DNA of 64,000 nucleotides from Allocatelliglobosispora scoriae (GCF_014204945.1 NZ_JACHMN010000003.1:1240001-1304000), one strand, 5' to 3'. Counted from the first letter of the stretch, positions 1-11,325 are shown. Numbers and translations are program-made. The notes: generated from the letters alone by a model not told the origin.

Positions 1-1212
1 GCTGCCTACCTGCTTCAACGCGAATACGACGTGACCATCTTCGAAGCCGGCGATCGGCTCGGCGGGCACGCGCACACCCATGACGTCGCCTCCGGCGGGC
101 ACAGCGTCGCCGTCGACTCGGGCTTCATCGTCTTCAACGAGCGGACCTACCCCATGCTCATCCGCCTGCTCGACGAGCTCGGGGTGGCGAGCCAGGAGAC
201 CGAGATGAGCCTGTCGGTGATGTGCCGCGGCTGCGGGCTGGAGTACGCGGGTGCCCGCAAGCTCCCCGGCCTCTTCGCCCGCCCGGCCAACGCCGCCGAC
301 CCCCGCTTCCTGCGCCTGCTCGCCCAGGTGCCGGTCTTCCACCGGGAGGCGCGGGCGCTGCTCGACCGGCCCGAGACGGAGACCGAGCCCACCCTCGGGG
401 AGTTCCTCGCGGCGGGGCGCTACACCGACTACTTCATCCAGCACTTCGCCGTGCCGCTCGTCTCGGCGGTGTGGTCCTGCGGCACCCAGGCGGTCGCCGA
501 CTACCCGGCCCGCTACCTCTTCTCCTTCCTCGCCAACCACGGCATGCTCTCGGTCGGCGGCTCACCGACGTGGCGAACGGTCACCGGCGGCTCGCGTACC
601 TATGTGGACCTCGTCGCGAAGCGGCTCGCCGCGGTGCACACGAGTACGCCGGTGCGGGCGGTGGCGCGTACCGCCGACGGGGTGAGCGTGCGCGACGACG
701 CCGACGAGATCGCCGTCTTCGACGCGGCCGTGATCGCGACCCACGCCGACCAGGCGCTGGCGCTGCTCGCCGACCCGTCGGCCACCGAGCGCGAGGTGCT
801 GGGCGCCTTCACCTACTCGCTGAACCCGACCGTGCTGCACACCGACACCGGGGTGCTGCCGCGGCGGGCCAATGCGCGGGCGAGCTGGAACCACCTGATG
901 CCGTCCTGCCACCCGCAGCCGGGCGGGGTGAAGGTCAGCTACCACATGAACCGGCTGCAGCGGCTCGACGCCGCCGACGACTTCATCGTCACGCTCAACC
1001 CCGGCGACGAGGTGGACCCCGCGAAGGTGCTCGCCTCGATGGTCTACGAGCACCCGATCTACACGCCCGCCTCGCTCGCCGCGCAGCGGCGGCTGCCGGA
1101 GCTGACGACATCGACGATCGCCTTCGCCGGTGCCTACCATGGATGGGGCTTCCACGAGGACGGCTGCCGCTCGGGCGTGGCGGCCGCGCGAGCGCTGGGG
1201 GTGCAGTGGTGA
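1..1212 (+). CDS. FAD-dependent amine-oxidase-type oxidoreductase, 5' end missing
   Basis: The reading frame is open from base 1, so the gene begins upstream of the window; 403 residues are visible. It belongs to the NAD(P)/FAD-binding amine oxidase-like family often found beside CFA-type methyltransferases. What is seen: the end of the N-terminal Rossmann fold (EAGDRLGGHAHTH, the strand-2 acidic residue and the RLGG motif that follow the missing GxGxxG), and a C-terminal FAD-contact segment (FAGAYHGWGFHEDG) before the last helix. The stop codon overlaps the GTG start of the DUF1365 gene (GTGA), so the two are translationally coupled. Family context suggests it oxidises or desaturates a modified acyl chain in membrane lipids; the exact reaction is not known from sequence. 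The fold call is secure and the substrate is inference. Confidence 0.85.
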   Translation, partial: AAYLLQREYDVTIFEAGDRLGGHAHTHDVASGGHSVAVDSGFIVFNERTYPMLIRLLDELGVASQETEMSLSVMCRGCGLEYAGARKLPGLFARPANAADPRFLRLLAQVPVFHREARALLDRPETETEPTLGEFLAAGRYTDYFIQHFAVPLVSAVWSCGTQAVADYPARYLFSFLANHGMLSVGGSPTWRTVTGGSRTYVDLVAKRLAAVHTSTPVRAVARTADGVSVRDDADEIAVFDAAVIATHADQALALLADPSATEREVLGAFTYSLNPTVLHTDTGVLPRRANARASWNHLMPSCHPQPGGVKVSYHMNRLQRLDAADDFIVTLNPGDEVDPAKVLASMVYEHPIYTPASLAAQRRLPELTTSTIAFAGAYHGWGFHEDGCRSGVAAARALGVQW

Positions 1213-1952
1213 CCAGGGCAGGGTTGGCGTCGAGCGCGCTCTACGAGTCGGTCGTCTCCCATGTCCGCGGCACCCCGCTGCGCCACGCCTTCCGCTACGC
1301 CACCTATCAGTGGCTCGTCGACCTGGACCGGATGCCGGTGCTGCCGTGGGCGCTGCGGCCGCTGGCCCGGTTCACCGCCGCCGACCACCTCGGCGACCCC
1401 GCTCGCGACATCCGGGCCAACGTCGAGGAGTTCGCCCGGCTGCGCGGCGTGGAGCTGCGCGGTGGGCGCATCCTGATGCTGGCCCAGGCCCGGGTGTTCG
1501 GATACGTCTTCAACCCGCTCACCGTCTTCTGGTGCTTCGACGAGGCCGGCGAGCTCGCCTGCGTCCTCGCCGAGGTGCACAACACCTACGGCGAGCGGCA
1601 CTGCTATCTGCTGACGCCGGGTGGGGACGACCGTTACGCCACCGGCAAGGAGTTCTACGTTTCCCCGTTCTTCGCCGTCGAGGGTGAATATGAGATGCGG
1701 CTCCCGGCGCCGGACGAACGGCTACGCTTAATGATCAAGTTGGCACACCACGGCAAGCAGGTATTCGTCGCCACCCTGACGGGGCGGCGACGCGCCGCCA
1801 CGTCCGGCGCCCTGCTCCGGCTGGCCCTGCGCCACCCCCTCAGCCCGCTGCTGGCCAGCGCGCGGATTCGCTATCAGGGAATCCGTCTCTACCTACGCCG
1901 GCTGCCGGTCGTTGCTCGGCAACCCCACAAAACACAGGAAGGTGTCCGGTGA
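1209..1952 (+). CDS. DUF1365 family protein
   Basis: A 247-residue protein matching the DUF1365 pattern: N-terminal SALYESVVSHVR, then HAFRYATYQWLVDLD, and the central VFGYVFNPLTVFWCFD and EVHNTYGERHCYLL segments typical of this family. No biochemical function is established. The family is nearly always encoded between a FAD oxidoreductase and a cyclopropane-fatty-acyl-phospholipid synthase, as here, which points to a role in modifying membrane acyl chains. I chose the GTG at 1209 because it overlaps the upstream TGA (GTGA) and leaves the conserved N-terminal SALY segment intact. The stop overlaps the GTG start of the next gene in the same way, giving strict co-translation. Confidence 0.85.
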   Translation: MTRAGLASSALYESVVSHVRGTPLRHAFRYATYQWLVDLDRMPVLPWALRPLARFTAADHLGDPARDIRANVEEFARLRGVELRGGRILMLAQARVFGYVFNPLTVFWCFDEAGELACVLAEVHNTYGERHCYLLTPGGDDRYATGKEFYVSPFFAVEGEYEMRLPAPDERLRLMIKLAHHGKQVFVATLTGRRRAATSGALLRLALRHPLSPLLASARIRYQGIRLYLRRLPVVARQPHKTQEGVR

Positions 1953-3208
1953 CCACCAGTCCCCCCATGGTCGACAAGGCTCGCTGGCCGGATGTCGCGG
2001 CGGTGCCCCGGAGCAGGTTCCGGGCCTCGGTCGCGGCCCTGCTGGTCCGCCGCGTCGCCGCCCGGCTGCCGCTGCGGGTGCAGTACCCGGACGGCCGCAT
2101 CGTCGGCTCCACTCCCGACAGTCCCATCCTGCGGGTCCGCGATGAGCAGGCCTTCCACCGCCGCCTCGGTACGGCCGGGCTCGTCGGCTTCGGTGAGGCC
2201 TACCAGGCGGGCGACTGGGAGACCGACGACCTGCCCGCCCTGCTCGCGGTCTTCGCCGACAACGTCGAGCGGATCGTGCCGTCGAGCCTGCAGTGGCTGC
2301 GCCATTTCCATGGCGCCCGCTTCCCGGCCGAGGAGACGAACACGCTCGACGGTGCGAAGCGCAACATCCACCGCCACTACGACCTCTCCAACGAGCTCTT
2401 CTCGCTCTTCCTCGACGACACGATGACCTACTCCGCGGCGCTGTTCGACTCGCCGCTGCGCGGCGGCGAGGTGCCGAGCTTCGACCGGCTCGCCGACGCC
2501 CAGCGCCGCAAGATCGATCGACTGCTGGACCAGACCGGCGTCACCGACGGCAGCCGGGTCCTGGAGATCGGCACCGGCTGGGGCGAGCTCGCGATCCGCG
2601 CCGCGCAGCGGGGAGCGACCGTGCACACGGTGACGCTCTCCGCCGAGCAGCGGGCGCTCGCGATCGAGCGGGCCGAGCGGGCCGGTGTCGCCGACCGGAT
2701 CACCGTCGAGCTGCGGGACTACCGGGAGATCGCCGGTGAGCGCGCGTACGACGCGATCCTCAGCGTCGAGATGATCGAGGCGGTGGGGGAGCGCTACTGG
2801 CCGACCTACTTCGCCACCCTGGACCGGCTGCTCGCCCCGGGCGGGCGGATCGGCATCCAGGCGATCACGATGCCGCACGACCGGATGCGGGCCTCCCGCA
2901 AGTCCTACACGTGGATGCACAAGTACGTCTTCCCCGGCGGCCTGATCCCGTCGCTGCCCGCGATCGAGAAGATCCTGGCCCGGCACACCGGGCTGCGGGT
3001 CGCCGACCGGTTCGCCTTCGGCGAGCACTACGCCGAGACGCTGCGGCTGTGGCGGGAACGCTTCACCGCCAACGCCTCCCAGGTCACCCGGGCCGGTTTC
3101 GACTCGACCTTCGGGCGCACCTGGAAGCTCTACCTCGCCTACTGCGAGGCGGGCTTCTCCACCGGCTACCTCAACGTCTACCAACTCGTGATGGAGCCGG
3201 CCCGATGA
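1949..3208 (+). CDS. Cyclopropane-fatty-acyl-phospholipid synthase family methyltransferase (copy 1)
   Basis: A 419-residue SAM-dependent methyltransferase of the CFA synthase / mycolic acid cyclopropane synthase family. The family transfers a methylene or methyl group from SAM to the double bond of unsaturated phospholipid acyl chains at the membrane surface. Visible motifs: HYDLSNELFSLFLDDTMTYS before the fold, SAM-binding motif I VLEIGTGWGEL, motif II VTLSAEQ, the acidic EMIEAVGERYW segment, and FGEHYAETLRLWRERF near the C-terminus. The N-terminal ~130 residues form the lipid-binding lid domain. The GTG start overlaps the DUF1365 stop and the stop overlaps the ATG of the second methyltransferase. 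Cyclopropanation versus 10-methylation cannot be told from the sequence alone. Confidence 0.9.
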   Translation: MTTSPPMVDKARWPDVAAVPRSRFRASVAALLVRRVAARLPLRVQYPDGRIVGSTPDSPILRVRDEQAFHRRLGTAGLVGFGEAYQAGDWETDDLPALLAVFADNVERIVPSSLQWLRHFHGARFPAEETNTLDGAKRNIHRHYDLSNELFSLFLDDTMTYSAALFDSPLRGGEVPSFDRLADAQRRKIDRLLDQTGVTDGSRVLEIGTGWGELAIRAAQRGATVHTVTLSAEQRALAIERAERAGVADRITVELRDYREIAGERAYDAILSVEMIEAVGERYWPTYFATLDRLLAPGGRIGIQAITMPHDRMRASRKSYTWMHKYVFPGGLIPSLPAIEKILARHTGLRVADRFAFGEHYAETLRLWRERFTANASQVTRAGFDSTFGRTWKLYLAYCEAGFSTGYLNVYQLVMEPAR

Positions 3209-4425
3209 GCGGCGCGGCGGGACTGCTCGCGACGGTCGTCGGCGGTGTCGTCGGTGGCGAGCCGCCGATCCGGCTGCGGGCCTGGGACGGCACCGAGAGC
3301 GGTCCGGCCGGCGGTCCGGTGCTCGTCGTCAACGATCCGCAGGCGCTGCGGCGGCTCCTCTGGCAGCCCAACGAGCTCGGCCTGGCCCAGGCGTATGTCA
3401 CCAAGGAGATCGACGTCGAGGGCGACATCGAGCTCGCCCTGCGGACCGTGTGGCGCTTCGCCCGCACCTCCCTGCCGGACGGGGTGCGGGTCGGCGTACC
3501 CCAGCGGATGCGCGCGCTGACCACGGCGATCAAGCTCGGGGCTTTCGGCCTGCCCCCGGCGCCGCCGGAGGTGCAGGCGCAGCTCGACGGCGACCTGCAC
3601 AGCCGGGAGCGGGACCGGGCGGCGATCGCGCACCACTACGACCTGTCCAACGAGTTCTACGCGCTGCTGCTCGACGAGACGATGGCCTACTCCTGCGCCT
3701 ACTTCACCGCGGACGGGATGAGCCTCGCCGACGCGCAGCGGGCCAAGCTGGACCTCATCTGCACCAAGCTGGGCCTGAAGCCCGGCATGCGCCTGCTCGA
3801 CGTCGGCTGCGGCTGGGGCTCGCTCACGGCGCACGCTGCCGAGCACTACGGCGTCGAGGTCGTCGCGGTCACCCTCGCGGCCCAGCAGCACGCCTTCGTC
3901 ACCGCGCGCGTCGCGGCCGCGGGCCTCGACCACCTCGTCCAGGTACGCCTGAGCGACTACCGCGACATCGCCGACACCGGATTCGACGCGGTCGCCACCG
4001 TGGAGATGGGCGAGCACGTCGGCGAGGACAAGTACCCGGCGTTCATCCGGGGGCTGCGCGACAAGCTCCAGCCCGGCGGACGCCTGCTGGTGCAGCAGAT
4101 GTCGCGGGGCGCCAACCGTCCCGGCGGCGGTGCCTTCATCGAGTCCTACATCGCGCCGGACATGCACATGCGCCCCGTCGGCGAGACGGTCGCCATGATC
4201 GAGCGGGCGGGCCTGGAGGTGCGGCACGTGGAGGCGCTGCGCGAGCACTACACGCGGACGGCGCGGGCGTGGCTCGCCACCCTGGAGGAGCGCTGGGACG
4301 CCGTCGTCGACCTCGTCGGCGAGCCCACCGCGCGGGTCTGGCGGCTCTACCTCGTCGGCGGCGCGCTCGCCTTCGAGGAGCGCCGCATGGGCGTCGACCA
4401 GATCCTGGCGGTCCGCGATGCCTGA
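3205..4425 (+). CDS. Cyclopropane-fatty-acyl-phospholipid synthase family methyltransferase (copy 2)
   Basis: A 406-residue second member of the CFA synthase family, clearly diverged from its upstream neighbour, so not a recent duplicate. It keeps HHYDLSNEFYALLLDETMAYS, SAM motif I LLDVGCGWGSL, VTLAAQQ, EMGEHVGEDKYPAF and LREHYTRTARAWL. Compared with copy 1 the nucleotide-binding loop has the more usual GCGWGS and the acidic motif reads EMGEHVGE rather than EMIEAVGE. The ATG at 3205 overlaps the previous TGA (ATGA). The gene overlaps the next one by 8 bases. Two distinct synthases in one operon suggests either two acyl substrates or two steps of one modification; that is inference. Confidence 0.9.
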   Translation: MSGAAGLLATVVGGVVGGEPPIRLRAWDGTESGPAGGPVLVVNDPQALRRLLWQPNELGLAQAYVTKEIDVEGDIELALRTVWRFARTSLPDGVRVGVPQRMRALTTAIKLGAFGLPPAPPEVQAQLDGDLHSRERDRAAIAHHYDLSNEFYALLLDETMAYSCAYFTADGMSLADAQRAKLDLICTKLGLKPGMRLLDVGCGWGSLTAHAAEHYGVEVVAVTLAAQQHAFVTARVAAAGLDHLVQVRLSDYRDIADTGFDAVATVEMGEHVGEDKYPAFIRGLRDKLQPGGRLLVQQMSRGANRPGGGAFIESYIAPDMHMRPVGETVAMIERAGLEVRHVEALREHYTRTARAWLATLEERWDAVVDLVGEPTARVWRLYLVGGALAFEERRMGVDQILAVRDA

Positions 4426-5221
4426 CCTCGGCGCCGTCGGCGTCAACCTGATCTACGCGGCGATGGCCGCGCTCACCGTCGTGATGATCACCTTCATCAT
4501 CGGCACCGTGATCGACAAGCACCGCGTCGTCGACATCGCCTGGGGCATCGGCTTCGCCGCGATCGCGGTCACCACCTTCGTCCTCTCCTCGGGGCACGGC
4601 GACACCACTCGCCGGCTCGTCGTCATGGGCGCCACCGTGGCGTGGGGGCTGCGCCTCGCCGGGCACATCGCCTGGCGGGCCCGGGGCCACGGCGAGGACC
4701 CGCGCTACGAGCAGATGCTGTCGCGGGCCAAGGGCAGCCGGACCGCCTACGCGCTGCGGATGGTCTACCTGCTGCAGGGCCTGAGCATGTGGTTCATCTC
4801 GCTGCCGGTCCAGATCGCGCAGTATGACCCCGATCCGCCGAACTGGCTCTTCTGGGTCGGCGTCGCGATCTGGGCGGTCGGGCTCTTCTTCGAGGCCGTC
4901 GGCGACTATCAGCTGGTCCGCTTCACCGGCAACCCGGCCAACAAGGGCGAGGTGCTGGACTCGGGACTGTGGCGCTACTCCCGGCACCCCAACTACTTCG
5001 GCGACGCGACCGTCTGGTGGGGGCTCTACCTCATGGCCGCGAGCGGCGGCTGGCTCGGCGCGGCGACGATCCTGTCCCCGCTGGCGATGAACTGGCTGCT
5101 GGCGAAGAAGACCGGCAAGCCGCTGCTGGAGAAGGACATGGCCAACCGCAGGCCGGGCTATGCCGACTACGTCGCGCGTACCAGCGGCTTCTTCCCCTGG
5201 CCACCGAAGCGTTCGGCCTGA
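4418..5221 (+). CDS. DUF1295 / steroid 5-alpha-reductase-like membrane protein
   Basis: A 267-residue integral membrane protein with about six hydrophobic segments. The C-terminal block LWRYSRHPNYFGDATVWWGL is the signature of the DUF1295 branch of the steroid 5-alpha-reductase / isoprenylcysteine methyltransferase-like superfamily; the HPNYFGD motif is the conserved cofactor-proximal part. It is the last gene of the operon and overlaps the second methyltransferase. A strong hairpin follows 30 bases after its stop. Family reactions are NADPH-dependent reduction or methyl transfer on lipidic substrates, so a lipid-modifying reductase acting on the products of the upstream enzymes is plausible, but no substrate is known. 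Confidence 0.85.
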   Translation: MPDLGAVGVNLIYAAMAALTVVMITFIIGTVIDKHRVVDIAWGIGFAAIAVTTFVLSSGHGDTTRRLVVMGATVAWGLRLAGHIAWRARGHGEDPRYEQMLSRAKGSRTAYALRMVYLLQGLSMWFISLPVQIAQYDPDPPNWLFWVGVAIWAVGLFFEAVGDYQLVRFTGNPANKGEVLDSGLWRYSRHPNYFGDATVWWGLYLMAASGGWLGAATILSPLAMNWLLAKKTGKPLLEKDMANRRPGYADYVARTSGFFPWPPKRSA

Positions 5222-5250
5222 CCCGGCCCGGGATCGGCTCCAGATCGGCC

Positions 5251-5291
5251 ACATGATCGGCGCAACTCTTCCAGAGTTGCGCCGATCATGT
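5251..5291. terminator. Bidirectional hairpin terminator between convergent genes
   Basis: A perfect 19-bp inverted repeat (5251-5269 with 5273-5291) with a 3-base loop. It sits between the end of the DUF1295 gene and the end of the leftward RIO kinase gene. There is no clear U tract, as is usual in GC-rich actinobacteria. The core CAACTCTT..AGAGTTG recurs in a weaker hairpin at 38812-38828. Confidence 0.85.
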
Positions 5292-5303
5292 GCTGAGCTG
5301 GCA

Positions 5304-6212
5304 CTACTGCTGGCCGGTTTCGGCCATCAGGTCCCGGGTGATCTGCGGGGCGTCGATGCCGGTCAGGCCCTTCGCGGTGAACCAGGTCGCCACGTTGAGC
5401 ACGTCGCGCTCCATGAAGCGCCGGCCCTGCGGGTTGGCCACCACGTCCACGATCTGCGGGAGATCGATGACGACCAACCGCCCCTCGTGGACGAGGATGT
5501 TGTAGGCGGAGAGGTCGCCGTGGGCGTACCCGGAGCGGGCCAGGACCCGCAGCGCCAGCAGGAGCTGCTCCCACAGGTCCTCGAGCTCCTTCACATCGGC
5601 GCGCACCGCGGCGAGCCGGGGTGCGGCCACCCCGTCGGGAGTGCCGATGAACTCCTGCAGGATCTCGGTGCCGAGGATCTGCACCGGGTAGGGCGTGAAC
5701 GGCTCGATCTCCAGCTGCAGAGCCGTCTCCCAGAGCCGGCACAGCGCGCCGAACTCCGCACCGGCCCAGGTCGCGGCGATCGCCTCCTTGCCGAAGGCGC
5801 TGCGGCTCGCCATGGCGCGGTTGGTCCGGGACTCCTTGACCCGGCGCCCCTCCAGGTAGCCCGCGTCGCGGTGGAAGAGCCGGTGGTCGTGGCTGCGGTA
5901 ACGCTTCGCCGCGAGCAGGCATCCCCGGTCGGTGCCGGGGACCTCGCGGGAGAGCAGGAAGACGTCGGCTTCCTTGCCGGTCTTGAGGATGCCGCGCTCC
6001 ACGTCGACCGCGGCGAGCTCGGTGATGAGCCAGTCGGGGTGCGGCAGCGGACCGCGTTCGGTCGGGGAGGACAGGTCCCACGTCGACCAACGGTCACCGT
6101 GCTCGGGACCGTCGTTGGCGGTGGTGTCGTCCTCGTGTTCTTCGTCGAAGAACTTCTCGAAGGTCAGGCTTGCGTCGTCGTCGTCAAAACGGCTACGGCG
6201 GTTGTTGCGCAC
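5304..6212 (-). CDS. RIO-type serine/threonine kinase
   Basis: A 302-residue atypical protein kinase of the RIO1-like family. Seen: the nucleotide loop ILKTGKEADVFLL (compare the archaeal/eukaryotic STGKEA motif), the ATP-anchoring lysine in LAAKRYRS, the catalytic loop YAHGDLSAYNIL with its Asp and Asn, and the metal-binding Asp in VVIDLPQIVD. The first ~60 residues are acidic and disordered (DDDDASLTFEKFFDEEHEDD). I place the start at the GTG at 6212, which has GGAG about 9 bases upstream; the frame stays open further upstream but that extension is unlike the family. RIO1 proteins act in ribosome assembly in eukaryotes and archaea; the bacterial role is unclear. It converges on the lipid operon. 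Confidence 0.85.
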   Translation of the reverse strand: MRNNRRSRFDDDDASLTFEKFFDEEHEDDTTANDGPEHGDRWSTWDLSSPTERGPLPHPDWLITELAAVDVERGILKTGKEADVFLLSREVPGTDRGCLLAAKRYRSHDHRLFHRDAGYLEGRRVKESRTNRAMASRSAFGKEAIAATWAGAEFGALCRLWETALQLEIEPFTPYPVQILGTEILQEFIGTPDGVAAPRLAAVRADVKELEDLWEQLLLALRVLARSGYAHGDLSAYNILVHEGRLVVIDLPQIVDVVANPQGRRFMERDVLNVATWFTAKGLTGIDAPQITRDLMAETGQQ

Positions 6213-6405
6213 TGCGGGGTCTCCAAAGCTTGAGTGGAAGAGAAAGTAGGCATGGTGAACACGGCAAAGACACGCATCACGGCTCAACCTCCTCTGACAC
6301 TCACGCCGGACCCAGTGCGGCCGGACTCGCAAAGCCTAACGGGCTCCTCCCGGACCCCGTCAAGTGATTAATTGCTGCGCTTCTCCAAGAGCCCTTGGCT
6401 TGTGG

Positions 6406-6765
6406 TCAGGCGGCGACGAACTCCAGGCGGTTGCCGTGGCAGTCCTCGGTGTGGAAGCGGCGGACGCCCGGCACCTCGTCCTCGCCCCAGACGACCGGCA
6501 GGTTCAGCGAGGTCAGCCGCGCCGCCAGGGCGTCGAGGTCGGCCCAGACGAAGGCGGGGTGGGCCTTGCGGGCGGGCCGGAAGTCGTCCTCGACGCCGAG
6601 GTGCAGCTCGCCGCCGCCGGGGCTGACGAACCAGCAGCCGCCCCGGATCGCGAGCGCCGGCGGCTTGCGCTTCTCGGTCATCCCCAGCACCCCGACGTAG
6701 TACGCCCGCAGGGCGTCCTCGCTGCCCCGAGGGCACGCGACCTGTACGTGATGGATCATGCCCAC
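6406..6765 (-). CDS. VOC (glyoxalase/bleomycin-resistance fold) protein
   Basis: A 119-residue single vicinal-oxygen-chelate module. N-terminal MIHHVQVACP supplies the first beta strand and metal-side His, ELHLGVEDDF and HPAFVWADLDAL mark the second half, and RRFHTEDCHGNRLEFV is the usual C-terminal strand with DCHGNRLE. The family includes glyoxalases, dioxygenases and antibiotic-binding proteins, so the substrate cannot be named. The gene reads left towards the RIO kinase and shares its 144-bp upstream region with the divergent aconitase gene. Confidence 0.85.
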   Translation of the reverse strand: MGMIHHVQVACPRGSEDALRAYYVGVLGMTEKRKPPALAIRGGCWFVSPGGGELHLGVEDDFRPARKAHPAFVWADLDALAARLTSLNLPVVWGEDEVPGVRRFHTEDCHGNRLEFVAA

Positions 6766-6795
6766 ATCGTGGCACGGAGTTGCGCGGTTAACAAG

Positions 6796-6808
6796 ACGGA
6801 CGTACGGT
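6796..6808. promoter_or_regulatory. Possible AcnR-type operator upstream of acnA
   Basis: ACGGACGTACGGT is an imperfect palindrome containing CGTACGG, about 100 bases upstream of the aconitase start. A perfect CCGTACGTACGG palindrome lies just upstream of the AcnR-like regulator gene (12167-12178). The corynebacterial AcnR site, as I recall it, contains CGTACTG half-sites. Operator function is inference from this sharing. Confidence 0.35.
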
Positions 6809-6909
6809 TTGGAAGATGCGCGGAGCTTAGTTCGCCCTAACCCGGCGGACCGAGCGGCTGTGCGAAAGACTGACTTCCAAAAGAAGACTGACTGTTAAGG
6901 AGTGCGACG

Positions 6910-9642
<2,733 letters not shown>

Positions 9643-9654
9643 TTCACTCTCCCT

Positions 9655-10479
9655 ATGAGGGAGACGTTGACGGTGGCGGCGGTCCAGGCCTATGCGGAAC
9701 CCGGGGACATCCCGGGCAACACGGCCAGGGCCGCCGCTCTCGTGTCGGAGGCCGCCGACGCGGGTGCGGAACTCGTGGTGCTGCCGGAGCTCTTCCTCTC
9801 GGCGTACCAGCTGGATCTGCTCGCTCTTGATCCGGCCGGGACCGACGTGACGCCGCAGGACGCGCGCCTGGACCCGCTGCGGGCCGTCGCGCGCGACCGG
9901 GCCGCGGTCGTCGTCATCGGCGCGGCGGTACGCCGACCGGACGGCTCGCGCACCTGCTCCGCCCTCGTGGTGGACCGGGCGGGCGAGGTGCGCGACGCAT
10001 ACGCCAAGCAGAACCTCTGCGGCGCACAGGAGCAGGCGCTCTTCGCGGCCGGGACCAGCGGTGCCACCCTGCACCTGGACGGCTGGCGCTTCGGCCTGGG
10101 GGTCTGTTACGACGGCTGCTTCCCGGAGCACGCCCGCGCGGCGACGGAGGACGACGTGCACGGGCTGCTCTACCCGTCGGCCTATGTCCGAGGGTCGGAA
10201 CACCGACGTGACATCTATTACCCGGCGCGGGCTCTGGACAACACGAGTTACGTCGTCTTCGCCAACCCGGTCGGCGGTGCCGAGCCGTGGTCGTTCAACG
10301 GTGGTGCGGCGATCTTCGATCCCGAGGGGCGGACGCTGGCGAAAGGTCCACTCGACGGCGACCGGGTCGTGACGGCGGTGCTGACGCTGGAGCAGCTGGC
10401 ATTCACGCGAACCGGGCATCCCATGGTGCGGGACCGTCCACGGGACGCCGGTGGCGCCCGGGACAGGTGGGACGGATGA
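9655..10479 (+). CDS. Carbon-nitrogen hydrolase (nitrilase superfamily)
   Basis: A 274-residue nitrilase-fold amidase. The catalytic triad is readable: Glu in VVLPELFLSAY, Lys in YAKQNLCGAQE and Cys in GVCYDGCFPEHAR. The family hydrolyses C-N bonds of amides, nitriles or carbamoyl compounds; the substrate here is unknown. It starts 12 bases after acnA and is probably co-transcribed. The ATG at 9655 has no clear ribosome site; an internal GTG at 9673, with GGGAG 9 bases ahead, could be the true start and would give MAAVQAYAEP. Confidence 0.88.
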   Translation: MRETLTVAAVQAYAEPGDIPGNTARAAALVSEAADAGAELVVLPELFLSAYQLDLLALDPAGTDVTPQDARLDPLRAVARDRAAVVVIGAAVRRPDGSRTCSALVVDRAGEVRDAYAKQNLCGAQEQALFAAGTSGATLHLDGWRFGLGVCYDGCFPEHARAATEDDVHGLLYPSAYVRGSEHRRDIYYPARALDNTSYVVFANPVGGAEPWSFNGGAAIFDPEGRTLAKGPLDGDRVVTAVLTLEQLAFTRTGHPMVRDRPRDAGGARDRWDG

Positions 10480-10580
10480 GGCGCCGCGCTCCCACCCGCG
10501 GGTCCGGCGCGGCACCTCGGTGGCCAATCGCATGCCATTCAAATCGCCGCCGGGACTTTCGGATCGTGTCGATCGTCACG

Positions 10581-10586
10581 TAGTGT
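10581..10586 (+). promoter_or_regulatory. Candidate -10 element of a leaderless promoter
   Basis: TAGTGT followed by a 6-base spacer directly abuts the GTG start at 10593, and no ribosome site is visible. This spacing places transcription start at or next to the start codon. Confidence 0.5.
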
Positions 10587-10592
10587 GCCCGC

Positions 10593-11249
10593 GTGCCCCT
10601 GCTACTCCTCGATCTCGACAACACGCTCATCGACCGTCTGGGGGCGTTTCGGGCGTGGGGTAGCCGCTTTCTGGCCGAAATCGGGGCGCCCGACTATGAC
10701 ATCGACTGGTTGCTCGACCTCGACGCCGACGGGCTGACGTCGCGCTGGGACGTGGCCGAGGGCATTCGGCAACGCTATGACCTGCTTGTCTCCATTGTGG
10801 ACCTTGTGGAGGAGCTGTACCAGGGCGCCATCGAATACACCAAGCTCGACCCGATGGTCGGTGCCGCGCTGCGGATCGCCGAGGACGCCGGTTGGGTGCC
10901 CTTCATCGTCACCAACGGTGACGTTCGGCAACAGGAGGCGAAGATCCGGCGTACCGGACTCGACCGCTTCGTGCTCGATTGGGTGATCTCCGAGGAGGTC
11001 GACTGCCGCAAGCCCAATCCGCGCATCTTCGAGATCGCCGCGGAGCGGGCCCGGATGCGGCTGCGCGGCGCCTGGGTGATCGGGGAGAGCCCCGAGGCCG
11101 ACATCGGCGGTGCGGCGGGCCTGGGCCTGCCGAGCATCTGGATCCGCCGCGGGCGCGAGTGGCGCGAGCCGAGGTTCGCCCCGACCCGCGCCGTCAACGG
11201 CGTCATCCAGGCGGTCGCCGCCGTGATGGCCGCAGCGCCTCGGCGTTAG
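10593..11249 (+). CDS. HAD-superfamily hydrolase
   Basis: A 218-residue haloacid-dehalogenase fold phosphatase. Motif I is LLDLDNTLIDR (nucleophile Asp and acid/base Asp), motif II is the Thr in VPFIVTNGD, motif III Lys is in CRKPNPRIFE, and motif IV is GESPEADIGGA. A helical cap lies between motifs I and II (C1 cap). Typical reactions are phosphoester hydrolysis of small metabolites; the substrate is not determinable. The GTG start appears leaderless (see 10581). A long hairpin follows the stop. Confidence 0.88.
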   Translation: MPLLLLDLDNTLIDRLGAFRAWGSRFLAEIGAPDYDIDWLLDLDADGLTSRWDVAEGIRQRYDLLVSIVDLVEELYQGAIEYTKLDPMVGAALRIAEDAGWVPFIVTNGDVRQQEAKIRRTGLDRFVLDWVISEEVDCRKPNPRIFEIAAERARMRLRGAWVIGESPEADIGGAAGLGLPSIWIRRGREWREPRFAPTRAVNGVIQAVAAVMAAAPRR

Positions 11250-11251
11250 CC

Positions 11252-11317
11252 GTCACGTTCTGCAGCAAAGCGTGGCCTCGCGGAGCGAAATGGCCACGGT
11301 TTGCTGCAGAACGTGAC
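11252..11317. terminator. Long hairpin between convergent HAD and pirin genes
   Basis: An 18-bp perfect inverted repeat (11252-11269 with 11300-11317) continues inward as a near-perfect GCGTGGCC/GGCCACGG stem around a 14-base loop. It is placed immediately after the HAD stop and 8 bases before the end of the leftward pirin gene, so it can terminate both. Confidence 0.85.
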
Positions 11318-11325
11318 TCGGGAGG

